In this document: positions 23,295-31,149 of the stretch, in pieces
Layout: the number at the start of each line of letters is the position of its first letter
How positions within the stretch are numbered: position 1 is the stretch's first letter
Origin: Caldilineaceae bacterium SB0664_bin_27
Lineage (GTDB): Bacteria > Chloroflexota > Anaerolineae > Caldilineales > Caldilineaceae
NCBI GenBank assembly: GCA_009838625.1
Contig: VXRG01000171.1
Coordinates: 1 to 41,278 of the forward strand
Length of the DNA stretch: 41,278 nucleotides
Reading direction: 5' to 3'
Notes under the pieces: generated by a model
Databases searched by the model: none
What the model was told of the DNA's origin: nothing
The model's input: only the letters and a program-made list of their open reading frames with translations
Program-made: the position numbers and the translations under genes

Positions 23295-23693
23295 TCACGT
23301 CTCCATACCGGGCACCGGAATCGTACTCAGCATGCCGCCGTCGACGTCAAGCGCCGACCCGGTCAGGAAGGCGGCTTCGTCGGAGATGAAGAAGAGCACC
23401 GCATTCACGATATCCTGCACCGTCGGGTTGCGCTGCAAGGGAATGTCGGCGGCCGTGGACGCCAGGATCTCCTGCGGCTGCATGCCCGTGGCCTCTGTCT
23501 TCAGTTCGAGGATCTCCTGTCCCATCCCCGTTCCCGATACGCCGACCGGGCAGACGCAGTTGACCGTCACCTGGCGCGGCGCCAGTTCGCCCGCCAGCAC
23601 CTTGGTCAACCCAACAACTCCGAACTTGGCCGCACAGTAATGGGCCAGCAGCGGGAATCCCACCTTGGACGCGTCGGACCCGATGTTGACGAT
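23295..23693 (-). pseudogene. truncated SDR, C-terminal half only
   Basis: From the stop at 23295 back to about 23693 the sequence codes for the last ~131 residues of the SDR found whole at 29054-29860, with identical protein sequence: GSDASKVGFPLLAHYCAAKF through STIPVPGMET. The catalytic Tyr-x3-Lys is present, but the whole Rossmann nucleotide-binding half is missing. Upstream of 23693 the open frame runs on to 23837 into unrelated Ser/Pro/Arg-rich sequence and overlaps the isomerase gene, so no functional protein is expected. It marks the right edge of the duplicated block. Bases 23694-23805 hold nothing I recognise. Confidence 0.85.
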
Positions 23694-23805
23694 TGCGGGC
23701 CGCTCGCTTGTCATTGACGGCGGATTCCAGAACGGCCTGTTGCAGCCGGTGGAACGTATGCTGTCGTAAACAGGCGTGGAATCGAGGGAATGGCGGCGAG
23801 AGCGG

Positions 23806-24675
23806 TCAGGCGGTTTGAATTTGCTCGATGGCGGCAAGGAGATTGTCCCGGCTTTGTCGTGAACCGACCTTCAACGTCTCCAACGTGCTGTCAACTTTAC
23901 GCTCGTACTCGACCGCCCAGACGCCGTCGAACGAATCGAGCAGCGTGCGGATGATCGGCGGCCAGTCGATGTCGCCCTCTCCAAATGCGCGATACTCCAC
24001 ACCGCAGGCCAGACGGGCAACATCTTTCCAGTGCGTATAGACCACCCTGTCCTGGATTGCGAGCAGGGCTTCGTAGGGATCTTCACCACCATAGGCATAG
24101 TTGGCCGGATCGTAAGTAACGCCCACCGATTTGTAAGGAACCATATCCAGCAGCCGTTTGAGCCGCGCGCCCGTGGCCGATGTGCCTCCGTGATTCTCAA
24201 TCGCCAATGACACATTTTTCGCCTGAGCGTAGCTGCCGAGCCGGTTGAAGGCCGCGCTGAGCGTCTCGTACAGGGCGTCCGTCACCCGCTCTGCCGGCAG
24301 CACATAGTGTTTGGAGTGTGTAAAGTCATGCTCGGTGAAGACCCGCACCACACGCGCGTCGAGCGCGTCAGCATGGTCGATCACCTTAGTCAGTTCGTCG
24401 CAGCGATCTTCGGCCACATCCCCGTACAGCCCGACCACCGCCCCGCCGCCGAGAGCGGCGATTTTGACCCCAGCATTCGCCGCCATGCGCCGCACAGCGT
24501 CCAACTCCTGGGGGGTGGCATCGACTGCGATCTTGTTGCGGGACTCCTCTTCAAGCCAGCCGCAGTCGATTTCGACCAACGTCAGTCCGATTTCACGCGA
24601 GGCCGCGAAGAACTCGGGTACGGTGTACTCGCGAAAGCCATACGATGCGTTGCCCAACGCGATCCTGGTAGACAT
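23806..24675 (-). CDS. sugar phosphate isomerase/epimerase family protein
   Basis: This 289-residue TIM barrel belongs to the xylose-isomerase-like superfamily. Metal ligand candidates are Glu in SLAIENHGG, Asp in GVTYDPANYAYGG, His in VVYTHWKDVA and Glu in VWAVEYERK, the usual Glu-Asp-His-Glu set. AGGAGGG precedes the ATG at good spacing. It follows the VOC fusion gene by 79 bp on the same strand, placing it in the presumed deoxysugar operon. It could isomerise a keto-sugar or keto-acid intermediate. It differs clearly from the related gene at 19.8 kb. Confidence 0.9.
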   Translation of the reverse strand: MSTRIALGNASYGFREYTVPEFFAASREIGLTLVEIDCGWLEEESRNKIAVDATPQELDAVRRMAANAGVKIAALGGGAVVGLYGDVAEDRCDELTKVIDHADALDARVVRVFTEHDFTHSKHYVLPAERVTDALYETLSAAFNRLGSYAQAKNVSLAIENHGGTSATGARLKRLLDMVPYKSVGVTYDPANYAYGGEDPYEALLAIQDRVVYTHWKDVARLACGVEYRAFGEGDIDWPPIIRTLLDSFDGVWAVEYERKVDSTLETLKVGSRQSRDNLLAAIEQIQTA

Positions 24676-24754
24676 CAGAACGCCCTCCTGGCATGGTTCG
24701 ACGACAACGAACGGTCGGATGAGATACGGGGCTGCTCTCCCCTTTCGGCGGCCT

Positions 24755-26470
24755 TCAGGTGCGAAGATGCTGTTGTTCGCCGGCTTGGCTCACCTGTAGA
24801 TTACGCCAGCGGCCAGTGACGCCCTGGCCAAAAATCGTTTGCCTGTACTCCGGGTCCAGACCAGGCAAGATGTCGCCGCGACCATCCGGAAGATCGTCCA
24901 GCAGTGTGAAGATCGCCATATTCACCGAAAAGCGAATCGGCTTGATCACCGGCGCTGCCGGCGGGTCGACCGTCGCTACCCACTCTATCTGATGGACTAG
25001 CTCCCCGTCCACGTACCACTCGGCGCGATCAGGGCCGGGTGTCAGCACGCTGTCCTCGCCGGGATCGTAGCGGATCTCGTAGCGATGCCAGGATCCCGGC
25101 TCGATTTCCAAGTCGGTCAGCGTCGGATCCGCCATCGGCAGGACGGAGCCGACGCCGCCTGGCGCGGTAACGACGAACAGCTCGCGCAGCGCCATGACGC
25201 GGCGATTGGATATTTCGAAGTTGATGACCATACCGGTCGAATCGTCGATCAGGGCGATGGCGGCGCACCCCAAACGGGGGTCGTCCGGGTCGGCCGCGAA
25301 GGGATTGCCCTCCGTTCCATGCACATCGACGGCCATGTCCACCGCCACAGAAAGACCGTTGCCAGTGGCAAAACGTCGGTCGGCGGTGACAATCGCCTTG
25401 ACATGGTCAAGAGGATTGTCGAATGCGATCGTAAAACGCGGGATATCAATTTTGAATTCGGGCCGCTCACGGGTCGGAGTGGTGAGCGTTGCCGCCGGAT
25501 CCAGGGCCGTGAAATCGCCCGCCTGCAAGACATGCCAGCCTGCGCCGATTAAGGGCGAGCCCGCTGTCCAGTCATCGAAATCACGCCCGTCCCCGGCCAG
25601 GAGATTGGGGGGGGCGGGCAGACCGCGCCATACATCCACCGTGCGCGGCTCGTTCGGCCAGTCCAGCGGCACGTATCTCTCCTCGTCCCAGATTTGGTCC
25701 AGTTCCGTCGTCAGTTCGATGACATTGCCGGCGGGATCGGGCACATAGATGAAGATATTATGGCCGGGACCGTGCCGGCTTGGCCCGTAGATGATGGGCA
25801 CGTCGTTGCGCCAGAGATGATCACACATGCGCTTTACATCGTTCCAGTCGGCCAGGTCGTAGGCATAGTGGTTCACCTTGGCGTGCCCGGCATTAAGGAG
25901 CGCGATCCCGTGATGATCCTGGTTGCAGCGCAGCCATATCACGGCATCTTCGGCAGTATCCGACACGCGAAAGCCAAGCGCGTCGGTATAGAAAGCCGCC
26001 GCGCGCTTGAGTTCGATGCTTTGCAGCGTGATATGGCCGAACCTGAGCGGGCGGATTTCACGCGGCTGGAGGGGCTGATCGAGGCTCCTCATGCCTTCAT
26101 AAAGCTCGATCCGGTTCCCGTCGACGTCCAAATAGCAAAGGGCTTCGCCGTGGCCCGGCTCAGCGTACGCCCTCTCGTGCGGATGGAAGCCGCGCTGCGC
26201 CAGGGCGTTCCGGGCGGCTTCCAGCGCATCGCCGTCCGTGACTTCCAAGCCCAGATGGTGCAGCTTTCTCTCCTCGCCCGGATAGATGGCCAGGCAGTGA
26301 TGTTCAGCATTGCAACGCAGGAAGACCGCGCCGCCGCTGCGCTCGGAGACTTCCAGGCCAACAATTTGTTCGTAGAAGTCGACAGTCTCCTCGACATTGG
26401 GGACGGTGATGGCGACATGGCCCATTCGCTTGATATTGATCATGAGTTGGGGGGAAGAGCGGCGCGCCAC
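24755..26470 (-). CDS. fusion of two VOC (extradiol-dioxygenase-like) domains with a lectin-like C-terminal domain
   Basis: In this 571-residue protein residues 12-128 form one VOC module with ligands His18 (MGHVAITV), His71 or 72 (LHHLGLEV) and Glu122 (NRIELYEG). Residues 140-265 form a second with His146 (FGHITLQ), His201 (VNHYAYDL) and Glu252 (NVIELTTELD). The second closely follows catechol/2,3-dihydroxybiphenyl dioxygenases (SRHGPGHNIF). Residues about 290-571 resemble DUF6081-type, concanavalin-like beta-sandwich proteins (FTIAFDNPLDHVKA, WHRYEIRYDPG, WYVDGELVHQ). I chose the GTG at 26470, 15 bp after the SDR stop with AGGAGG upstream; an ATG at 26443 is the alternative. Role unknown: possibly a metal-dependent lyase, epimerase or ring-cleaving enzyme. 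Confidence 0.82.
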   Translation of the reverse strand: MARRSSPQLMINIKRMGHVAITVPNVEETVDFYEQIVGLEVSERSGGAVFLRCNAEHHCLAIYPGEERKLHHLGLEVTDGDALEAARNALAQRGFHPHERAYAEPGHGEALCYLDVDGNRIELYEGMRSLDQPLQPREIRPLRFGHITLQSIELKRAAAFYTDALGFRVSDTAEDAVIWLRCNQDHHGIALLNAGHAKVNHYAYDLADWNDVKRMCDHLWRNDVPIIYGPSRHGPGHNIFIYVPDPAGNVIELTTELDQIWDEERYVPLDWPNEPRTVDVWRGLPAPPNLLAGDGRDFDDWTAGSPLIGAGWHVLQAGDFTALDPAATLTTPTRERPEFKIDIPRFTIAFDNPLDHVKAIVTADRRFATGNGLSVAVDMAVDVHGTEGNPFAADPDDPRLGCAAIALIDDSTGMVINFEISNRRVMALRELFVVTAPGGVGSVLPMADPTLTDLEIEPGSWHRYEIRYDPGEDSVLTPGPDRAEWYVDGELVHQIEWVATVDPPAAPVIKPIRFSVNMAIFTLLDDLPDGRGDILPGLDPEYRQTIFGQGVTGRWRNLQVSQAGEQQHLRT

Positions 26471-26485
26471 TTCTCCGTGTTCCTC

Positions 26486-27253
26486 CTATTGGATGCTGAG
26501 GCCGCCATCGAGCACGAGGGCATGGCCGTTCAGATAGGCTGCCTTGTCCGAACTGAGCCACAGTACAGAGTTGGCGACCTCTTGCGGTTTGATCAGCCGC
26601 TTCATCGGCAGGCTGGAGATCAGCGTCGATGCCACCTGAGCGTCACCGCGCGTGAAACGTTCGAACATGGAGGTGGCCACGACGGCCGGGCATACGGCGT
26701 TCACGCGAATGCCGGCGTCGACAAATTCGAGCGCGACCGCCCTGGTCAGCCCGATCACGCCGTGTTTGCTCGCCACATAGGAAGCCATATTGCTTTGACC
26801 CAGATGTCCGACGGTCGAAGAAGTATTGACGATCGAGCCTCCGCCTTGCTCAAGCATTGCCGGGATCTCGTGCTTCATACTCAGCCACACGCCCTTGAGA
26901 TTGATGTCGATGACCCGGTCCCAATCCTCCTCGCTGCTGTCCAAAATGGATGCATTGGCCGGTTCGACGCCGGCGTTGTTGTGGGCGACATCCAACCGAC
27001 CGTATTCGGCGACGGTCAGGCGAACCATCTTTTCGACCTCGCTCGACTTGGACACATCGGCCTGTACAAAGAGCGCTTCGCCGCCGGCTTCACGGATGAG
27101 GCGCACCGTCTCAAGGCCGCCCTTGCTGTCCACGTCACACGCGACAACTTTGGCCCGCGCCTGCGCGAAGGCCAGCGCCGAAGCCCGGCCAATCCCGGAA
27201 CCCGCTCCCGTAACCAGTGTTACCTTATTCGCCAACGTTGCCTCTCTAAACAC
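26486..27253 (-). CDS. SDR family oxidoreductase
   Basis: This 255-residue classical SDR has TGAGSGIG (15-22), NNAG (92-95), Ser145/146 in VNTSSTVG and Tyr159-x3-Lys163 in SYVASKHG. Asp40 after the second strand (VACDVD) predicts NAD preference. The start is probably GTG at 27251-27253, because GGAGGAGG lies 8 bases upstream; a TTG at 27233-27235 is also possible, and the ATG at 27271 lacks a site. It lies between another SDR and the VOC fusion, all closely spaced (35 and 15 bp). A sugar or 2-keto-3-deoxy-acid dehydrogenase role would fit the neighbourhood. Confidence 0.92.
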   Translation of the reverse strand: MFREATLANKVTLVTGAGSGIGRASALAFAQARAKVVACDVDSKGGLETVRLIREAGGEALFVQADVSKSSEVEKMVRLTVAEYGRLDVAHNNAGVEPANASILDSSEEDWDRVIDINLKGVWLSMKHEIPAMLEQGGGSIVNTSSTVGHLGQSNMASYVASKHGVIGLTRAVALEFVDAGIRVNAVCPAVVATSMFERFTRGDAQVASTLISSLPMKRLIKPQEVANSVLWLSSDKAAYLNGHALVLDGGLSIQ

Positions 27254-27288
27254 AAATGAAGCCTCCTCCATGAGCCGATGCTCGGCGC

Positions 27289-28044
27289 CTAGGCCAGAAT
27301 GCCGCCATCAACGGCCATCGGGTGCCCAGTAACAAACGACGCGGCGTCGGAACAGAGCCACACGACGGCCTCGGCAATCTCCTCCGGCCTTCCCATGCGC
27401 CCGATTGGCTCCAACTCGGTAAAATTGGCAACAGCGTCCGGGTAGTCGACCGCCTGTTGTGCAACCATCGGCGTGGAAATCAGGCCGGGACAAACAGCGT
27501 TTATGCGGATGTTGGAGCGGGCATACTCCAGCGCGGCGGAGCGCGTCAACTGCACGACGCCGCCCTTGGTCGCGCTATATACGGCGAGCTCGGGCGTGCC
27601 GGTCATGCCTGCATTGGAGGCCGCGTTGACGATGACGCCCCCGCCCTGCCGCAGCATCTGCGGGATCTCGTACTTCATTGAAAGCCAGACACCCTTCAGA
27701 TTGACCCGCATAATGCGGTCGAAATTCTCTTCCGTGCAGTCGGCGGTTAGGGACATATCGCCGAGGATGCCGGCATTGTTGAAGGCGCAGTCCAAACGTC
27801 CAAACACCTCCACACAGCGATCGATAGCCGCCTCCACCGAGGCCGCCTCACCTACATCGCAGGAGACGAAGACCGCCTCTCCGCCTGAGAGTTCGATCAG
27901 CCGCAGCGTCTCCTGGCCGCCGTCAATATCCACATCAGCGACGACCAGCTTGGCCCCGCGGCTAGCGAAGGCAAGGGCCGTAGCTCGGCCAATGCCGGAA
28001 CCGCCGCCGGTCACAAAGGCAATCTTTCCGTCCAGACTGTTCAC
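27289..28044 (-). CDS. SDR family oxidoreductase
   Basis: This 251-residue classical SDR has TGGGSGIG (12-19), Asp38 in VVADVD for NAD binding, NNAG (89-92), a catalytic Ser in VNAASNAG, and Tyr156-x3-Lys160 in VYSATKGG. The start is GTG at 28042-28044 with GGAAGGAG just upstream; the frame extends to 28155, but those residues are not SDR-like. It is related to, but distinct from, the following SDR (about half of residues shared by eye). It lies 35 bp upstream of that gene, just beyond the broken Schlafen copy. Confidence 0.92.
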   Translation of the reverse strand: MNSLDGKIAFVTGGGSGIGRATALAFASRGAKLVVADVDIDGGQETLRLIELSGGEAVFVSCDVGEAASVEAAIDRCVEVFGRLDCAFNNAGILGDMSLTADCTEENFDRIMRVNLKGVWLSMKYEIPQMLRQGGGVIVNAASNAGMTGTPELAVYSATKGGVVQLTRSAALEYARSNIRINAVCPGLISTPMVAQQAVDYPDAVANFTELEPIGRMGRPEEIAEAVVWLCSDAASFVTGHPMAVDGGILA

Positions 28045-28099
28045 AGCGCTCCTTCCTTTTGTGCGAGGATTCGCATTCCCATGGCATGTCCCGCCATCG

Positions 28100-28171
28100 T
28101 CAATCGGCGGCAGCGACAGGCGAGTCCAGCAAGCCAAGTTCCTCCAGGCGTTCAATCCATTGTTGCCGGAG
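28100..28171 (-). pseudogene. unidentified C-terminal coding fragment at a duplication edge
   Basis: A minus-strand frame reads RQQWIERLEELGLLDSPVAA then AD and stops at 28100-28102. The composition is strongly protein-like (amphipathic helix), and it begins exactly where similarity to the Schlafen-type gene ends. It looks like the surviving 3' end of a gene whose body was replaced by the duplicated block. I cannot identify the family. Confidence 0.4.
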
Positions 28172-28622
28172 CGGGCTGCCGCTTCAAGTTTGTTTTGCTG
28201 GAACCAACCCTAATGTAGAACTTGCCGTAGAAGCTGACCGGCCTCCCGCGGGCAGGTTCGATCTCAAAGACAACAACCCGCCCACGTGGGTGTTCTACTA
28301 TAGAGACCTCGAAACCTGGGTTCGGGATTAGTCCAGCCGTTATCCAGGGAAGCAAATCCTGGTTGCCCTTGCCCTTTTAAGTGTATGGATCGAAGGATGT
28401 TCCGACAACCTCGTGCGTTTCGTCCTGGATGCCGTAAAGAAGGTATGCCTTCGGCTTATACTTCAGGCATGCTGCGTTCGCCAGAGCAGAGATGTACTCA
28501 CCTATCATCTGGGCAGAGTGGTAATTCCTTTTGAACTCAACCCACTCCGTCTCTCCTGACAACTGGCATAGTTCATCCACAAGATGAACGAGACGACTAT
28601 CATGATCTTGACTGGCTGTCAT
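28152..28622 (-). pseudogene. truncated, stop-interrupted copy of the Schlafen/AlbA-type gene
   Basis: From the ATG at 28622 the frame codes for 81 residues (ETEWVEFKRNYHS, ISALANAACLKYKPKAYLL) and meets TAA at 28377-28379, after FDPYT. The same frame then resumes with KGKGNQDLLPWITAGLIPNP through RVGSSKTNLKR and ends at 28152. It corresponds to residues 1 to about 145 of the 562-residue gene at 21175-22863, with roughly 15 percent divergence by eye. ATPase and winged-helix parts are absent. The ideal ribosome-binding site is kept, so an 81-residue AlbA-like fragment could still be made. Confidence 0.88.
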
Positions 28623-29452
28623 GTCTTGACCTCCTTGGAGACAGTATCGCGCCCATCCCCACCATCAGCCAATCTGCCAGTGGAACACCTCCGGCATCCC
28701 TTCAGGATAGGCGTCGTGCGGATCGTAGTCGTCTCCGCCCTCATCCTCCATGATCGGCGCCATGTACTCCTCCCAGCGTACCGACTCGGGACTTTCCGCC
28801 AGGATGCGCACCGCCTCGGCGTAATTCTCCGCCTCCATGTACAGGAACAACTGCCGGTCGGCCATGAAGATGCTCATGCTGCGCACGCCGGCCCGCTCCA
28901 GGTCGGCCAGCACAGCGGGCCAGACTTCCTGGTGGCGCCGCCGGTACTCTTCCTCCTCCCCATCTCTGACGTGCATCACAAACGCGACACGTTCCATCGG
29001 TAACCCCAGTATTCAGTGGTCAGTAGCCAGAAACATCAACAGCCAAAGCAACTTCACGTCTCCATACCGGGCACCGGAATCGTACTCAGCATGCCGCCGT
29101 CGACGTCAAGCGCCGACCCGGTCAGGAAGGCGGCTTCGTCGGAGATGAAGAAGAGCACCGCATTCACGATATCCTGCACCGTCGGGTTGCGCTGCAAGGG
29201 AATGTCGGCGGCCGTGGACGCCAGGATCTCCTGCGGCTGCATGCCCGTGGCCTCTGTCTTCAGTTCGAGGATCTCCTGTCCCATCCCCGTTCCCGATACG
29301 CCGACCGGGCAGACGCAGTTGACCGTCACCTGGCGCGGCGCCAGTTCGCCCGCCAGCACCTTGGTCAACCCAACAACTCCGAACTTGGCCGCACAGTAAT
29401 GGGCCAGCAGCGGGAATCCCACCTTGGACGCGTCGGAACCGATGTTGACGAT
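28172..29452. repeat. segmental duplication, right copy (1281 bp)
   Basis: This is the partner of 22413-23693. Here the SDR gene is complete and extends beyond the block, while the Schlafen-type gene is cut at the left edge. The near-identical part is 28860-29452. Confidence 0.9.
28665..28997 (-). CDS. rhaM: L-rhamnose mutarotase family protein, copy 2
   Basis: This 110-residue paralogue of the gene at 22906 has the same catalytic His22 (RRRHQEVWP) and differs at 7 positions, all after residue 46 (for example AEDYANA becomes AENYAEA). It lies 56 bp after a complete SDR gene and 42 bp before the broken Schlafen copy. Because it sits directly behind the SDR, dehydratase and rhamnosidase genes, this copy is the likelier working member of the sugar operon. 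The 56-bp spacer is identical in both copies. Confidence 0.92.
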   Translation of the reverse strand: MERVAFVMHVRDGEEEEYRRRHQEVWPAVLADLERAGVRSMSIFMADRQLFLYMEAENYAEAVRILAESPESVRWEEYMAPIMEDEGGDDYDPHDAYPEGMPEVFHWQIG

Positions 29453-29860
29453 GCGGCCGCGGCCGCTGGCGCACAGCAGCGCCGCGGCTGCCTGGCAGCA
29501 GAGGAAGGTGCCCTTCAGGTCCACATCGAGCACAAAGTCCCACTCCGCCTCGCTGATCTTCTCCAGCGGGTTGAAGGCGATGACACCGGCTGAGTTGACC
29601 AGCGTGTCCAGGCCGCCGAACCGCGCCTCACAGGCCGCCACCGCCGACGCTGCTGACTCCGGCGACGTCACATCCAATTCAACGGCCAGCAGATCGTCGC
29701 TGCCCAGGCCGCGTTCGGCTTCCTGCAGGCGGTCGCGGTCGATGTCCCCAATCGCGACCTGCGCGCCGCGCGCCAACAGCGCCTTTGCAATCGCCAGCCC
29801 GAAGCCGCTCGCCCCACCGGTGATCAGCGCCCGCCGTCCGCCGCTCTGCATATCCGACAC
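29054..29860 (-). CDS. SDR family oxidoreductase (candidate deoxysugar 1-dehydrogenase)
   Basis: This 268-residue SDR has TGGASGFG (14-21), Asp39 in IGDIDRDR (NAD preference), NSAG in LVNSAGVI, and Tyr155-x3-Lys159 in HYCAAKFG. The start is GTG at 29858-29860 with GGGAGG 7 bases upstream; the ATG at 29851 lacks spacing, and the frame begins with a TTG at 29875. It lies between the dehydratase and mutarotase genes. With those partners, oxidation of L-rhamnose or L-fucose at C1, or of the keto-deoxy acid, is the best guess. The 3' half is duplicated at 23295-23693. Confidence 0.92.
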   Translation of the reverse strand: MSDMQSGGRRALITGGASGFGLAIAKALLARGAQVAIGDIDRDRLQEAERGLGSDDLLAVELDVTSPESAASAVAACEARFGGLDTLVNSAGVIAFNPLEKISEAEWDFVLDVDLKGTFLCCQAAAALLCASGRGRIVNIGSDASKVGFPLLAHYCAAKFGVVGLTKVLAGELAPRQVTVNCVCPVGVSGTGMGQEILELKTEATGMQPQEILASTAADIPLQRNPTVQDIVNAVLFFISDEAAFLTGSALDVDGGMLSTIPVPGMET

Positions 29861-29928
29861 AGTCTTCCCTCCCAAATTTCATCGAAGGCCAGCAATCATC
29901 GAACCGTTGGCCGTTGACCACCGGTGTC

Positions 29929-31056
29929 TCATTGAAACGAGTACTTGCGCACGATCTCTTCCCGTACATGAACACCAAGACCGGGCGTATCGCGCACGGC
30001 CAGGTAGCCCTCTTCCTGCACCCAAGGATCGCTGACCAGCTCATGCTGCATCGGCGACTCATGCGGCTTGAGGTCCATGCTGACGCCGTGGTCGGAGATG
30101 GCCAGCAGATGGACGCTGGCCGCGCTGTTGAGTGCGCTGCTCCACGTGTGCAGGCTGAACTGCAGATTTTCCGTTTCCAGCAGCCTGATGATGTCGCGGC
30201 TGCCGGTGATGCCGTGGCTTCGGCCCGGGTCGATCTGGATCACGTCCACGCCGCCGCTGCGGATCAGGCGCCCGTAGCTCTCGACATCCCACTCATCCTC
30301 ACCGGTGCCTATCGGCGTCGCCACCGCGGCCCGCAGCCGGGCATGCCCCTCCAGATCACTCGGCAGCAGCGGCTGCTCGATCCAGCGCAGGCGGTACGGC
30401 TCCAGCTGGCGGAAGCGCTGGATCGCGGTCGGCACGTCCCACAGATTGCGCGCGCCCGGCGTATCGATGATCAGCTCGCGTTCAGCGCCGATCACCTCGC
30501 GGATGCGGCGCACATACTCGATATCGCGCCCCGCGTCCTGCCCGAAGACCGCGCCCGGATGCATGCCCCACCCCGCTTTGACGTAGTGGTAGCCCTGCTC
30601 CACCATCCAGCGAAACTCGTTCAACGTCCAGTCCCGGTCTTCCATGTCGAAGATGATCGAGGCCATCGCCACTACCTTGTCGTGCAGCCTGCCCCCCAGA
30701 AGCTGGCAGACCGACAGTCCCAGCGCCTTGCCCTTCAGGTCCCACAGCGCCATATCGAGCGCGCTCACGCCGAAGGCGGCAATCCCTTCCGGGCCGTACC
30801 ACCAGATATGGGCCAGCATCTTGTGCCAGGCGCGCTCCACGTCCCGGGCGTCCTCACCGATCAGCAGCGGCGCCAGGCCCTGCTCAATGATCAGCTTCGT
30901 CGCCAGCGCGGCCTCGCGAAACTGCGAGATACATTCGCCCCAACCGACCGTGCCGTCGTCGGCCTCGACCCGCGCCAGGGTGATGTAGCGTTCAATGCCC
31001 TTGTAATGGGGTTCCGGATAGGCGAGCGCGTATGCTTCAACTGAGCGGATCTTCAT
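29929..31056 (-). CDS. enolase-superfamily acid-sugar dehydratase, mandelate racemase subgroup
   Basis: This 375-residue protein has a capping domain (GTVGWGEC) and a TIM barrel with Lys160 (YVKAGWG), metal ligands Asp198 (IIDTPGARN), Glu227 (WIEQPL) and Glu253 (GTGEDEWD), Asp276 (IQIDPGRSHG) and catalytic His303 (FSLHTWSS). The Asp276-His303 dyad is the hallmark of the mandelate racemase subgroup, most of whose members dehydrate aldonates to 2-keto-3-deoxy acids. The residue two after Asp198 is Pro rather than the usual Asn/Asp. AAGGAA lies 8 bases before the ATG. Placed directly after the rhamnosidase gene, an L-rhamnonate or L-fuconate dehydratase role is inferred but not proven. Confidence 0.9.
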   Translation of the reverse strand: MKIRSVEAYALAYPEPHYKGIERYITLARVEADDGTVGWGECISQFREAALATKLIIEQGLAPLLIGEDARDVERAWHKMLAHIWWYGPEGIAAFGVSALDMALWDLKGKALGLSVCQLLGGRLHDKVVAMASIIFDMEDRDWTLNEFRWMVEQGYHYVKAGWGMHPGAVFGQDAGRDIEYVRRIREVIGAERELIIDTPGARNLWDVPTAIQRFRQLEPYRLRWIEQPLLPSDLEGHARLRAAVATPIGTGEDEWDVESYGRLIRSGGVDVIQIDPGRSHGITGSRDIIRLLETENLQFSLHTWSSALNSAASVHLLAISDHGVSMDLKPHESPMQHELVSDPWVQEEGYLAVRDTPGLGVHVREEIVRKYSFQ

Positions 31057-31149
31057 AGCTGTTTCCTTGTGGCGACTTTGAATTCCAGGGTGTTGGTATT
31101 AGTCCTCAGTAACAGGGCGAGCAGTTGGGAATGGCGTCATCACCGAAAA

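Larger units (their letters stand above)
22413..23693. repeat. segmental duplication, left copy (1281 bp)
   Basis: This block matches 28172-29452 at a constant offset of 5759 bp with no net insertion or deletion. It carries the 5' part of the Schlafen-type gene, the whole mutarotase gene and the 3' part of an SDR gene. Bases 23101-23693 differ from the right copy by a single base that I could find (C/A near 23680). Bases 22413-23100 differ at many positions. The left edge lies inside the intact Schlafen gene, and the right edge cuts the SDR. Confidence 0.9.

Noticed and set aside
23694..23837. N-terminal extension of the truncated SDR frame
   Set aside because: It lacks a Rossmann motif, is Ser/Pro/Arg-rich and overlaps the isomerase gene, so it is chance open sequence behind the breakpoint.
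25694..27259. 521-codon plus-strand open frame
   Set aside because: Antisense to the VOC fusion and an SDR, both of which have clear family motifs; the frame has no recognisable domain.
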